Origin: Belliella kenyensis
Lineage (GTDB): Bacteria; Bacteroidota; Bacteroidia; Cytophagales; Cyclobacteriaceae
Length of the DNA stretch: 64,000 nt
NCBI RefSeq assembly: GCF_022549675.1
Contig: NZ_JAKZGR010000002.1
Location: 124,001-188,000, forward strand
Direction of reading: 5' to 3'
Shown here: positions 63,173 through 64,000 of the stretch, piece after piece
How positions within the stretch are numbered: position 1 is the stretch's first letter
How the letters are laid out: the number at the start of each line of letters is the position of its first letter
The notes under the pieces: generated by a model
Seen by the model: only the letters and a program-made list of their open reading frames with translations
Told to the model about the DNA's origin: nothing
Databases searched by the model: none
Position numbers and translations under genes: made by a program

Positions 63173-64000
63173 AATCAAGTTACTGTTCAGAAAGGATATC
63201 CTCATTCTGTTCAATAATATCAAACTGATCCTCAAGAATCCATTAAGGCTTTTGCCTTATTTGTTTGTGGTTGGGTACTTTAGTTTTTTCTATTTCAGGA
63301 GAACAGTGAAGTCCACAGAGTCCATGCCTGAGGTGGATTTGGATCAGATACAAGATGCTGCAAATGCACTAGATGTAGTTCCAGATAAGTATTATGCAAA
63401 GCTGGCCGTGATCGGAGGGTTGACCTTGATAGCAGTAGCCGTTTTGATGTTTCAATTGTTTCGAGCTACGAAGAAAAATATCAGTTTTTTTACGATGGCG
63501 GATGTGAATATGCTGTTTACTTCACCAGTTTCACCTTCCAATATTTTGATATATTATATGATCAGATCTATTCTGCCTGTTTTGGGAGGGAGTATTTTTT
63601 TTATGCTATATGCAAGTGCACAGGTAGTGAATCAGATTGGGATGGGTATTGCTGAAGTGATTATGATGGGGTTCGGATTGGCCTTGTTTGTGTTTATGCT
63701 ATTTCCATTGAAGTTTTTGATATATACTTTACACACCAAGTACAATGTTTTAGATTATGTCAAGAGAGGTGTCTTTGTACTAGGTTTGATATTGTTTTTG
63801 ATGATAATCATACCAGGTTTGATGGCAGATAAATTTTGGCATGGTATGTTTGCTTGGATTGCATCTCCATGGTTTGATTTCTTTCCTTTGGTAGGGTGGA
63901 GTAGGGCTATTATGCTTTATCCTTCTCATGAGAATATATGGTTGGTGACTGGTTTTTCTACCGTATATTTTCTGGTTTTTGGGCTAGTTCTTCATACTGT
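63165..64000 (+). CDS. ABC exporter membrane protein, 3' end outside window
   Basis: An open frame from the ATG at 63165 (MNEIKLLFRKDILILFNNIK) to the window edge, 278 codons. It has a helix at about 28-43, an acidic loop, then helices near 82-100, 135-155, 160-180 and 195-215, consistent with the permease of the ATPase that overlaps it by 8 bp. FRATKKNISFFTMADVNMLFTSPVSP is the type of motif seen in the putative ABC exporter (large Bacteroidota/Firmicutes permease) family. The rest lies to the right of the window. Confidence 0.8.
   Translation, partial: MNEIKLLFRKDILILFNNIKLILKNPLRLLPYLFVVGYFSFFYFRRTVKSTESMPEVDLDQIQDAANALDVVPDKYYAKLAVIGGLTLIAVAVLMFQLFRATKKNISFFTMADVNMLFTSPVSPSNILIYYMIRSILPVLGGSIFFMLYASAQVVNQIGMGIAEVIMMGFGLALFVFMLFPLKFLIYTLHTKYNVLDYVKRGVFVLGLILFLMIIIPGLMADKFWHGMFAWIASPWFDFFPLVGWSRAIMLYPSHENIWLVTGFSTVYFLVFGLVLHT

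Overview
The window looks like the core chromosome of a Bacteroidota bacterium, most likely order Cytophagales and possibly Cyclobacteriaceae (inferred from gene content; no 16S rRNA gene is present). Supporting signs are type IX secretion genes (porU, sprA/sov, porQ), a fused CcoN-CcoO cbb3 oxidase subunit, DUF4837 and DUF4292 lipoproteins, the NADP malic enzyme-phosphotransacetylase hybrid, and promoters of the Bacteroidota type (TTTG, 19 bp, TAnnTTTG). I found no tRNA or rRNA genes, insertion sequences, CRISPR arrays or prophage. Coding density is very high; only 59604-60003 is gene-free for more than 300 bases.

Layout. 1-3659 (minus): the PorU sortase, running off the left edge, then phosphatidylserine synthase and a glyoxalase II-like hydrolase. 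3720-9122 (plus): an FAD oxidoreductase, a very large exported propeller/barrel protein and a YicC-type RNase. 9215-31851 (minus) is a long block: TonB, VanZ-like, GcvH, the giant SprA translocon, RuvA, malic enzyme, a DUF4837 lipoprotein, a LysM lytic transglycosylase, GatA, TatA, an EnvC-like protein, a DUF4292 lipoprotein, a TPR protein, dUTPase, a flippase and an enoyl-CoA hydratase. 32077-33531 is isocitrate dehydrogenase, facing a lone GH43 glycosidase.

34779-43921 (plus) is a complete cbb3 oxidase operon: an unrecognised leader protein, the CcoI copper ATPase, CcoS, CcoNO, CcoQ, CcoP, CcoG, FixH and a TauE/SafE-like membrane protein. It is followed by convergent hemN, whose anaerobic-type enzyme supplies heme. 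Both the cbb3 operon and hemN have a Crp/Fnr-type palindrome exactly 58.5 bp upstream of the last base of a -7 element, which suggests one low-oxygen regulator controls both.

45440-57944 (mostly minus): a CBS/DUF294 signalling protein, a cold shock protein, a phosphohistidine phosphatase (plus), a short-chain dehydrogenase, the lon-porQ-hslU cluster, an unknown envelope protein, and the dxr-rseP pair. 58161-64000 (plus): an HtrA protease, a gene-free stretch with a degenerate 7-bp repeat, an orphan HEPN-like protein, an LVIVD lipoprotein coupled to a small barrel-like protein, and an ABC exporter that runs off the right edge.

The main themes are envelope biogenesis and secretion, microaerobic respiration and proteostasis. 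I see no obvious new defence or mobile system. The most interesting signals are the matched Fnr-type promoters, the uncharacterised leader protein of the cbb3 operon, the heptameric repeat array, and the degenerate orphan HEPN gene between short direct repeats.
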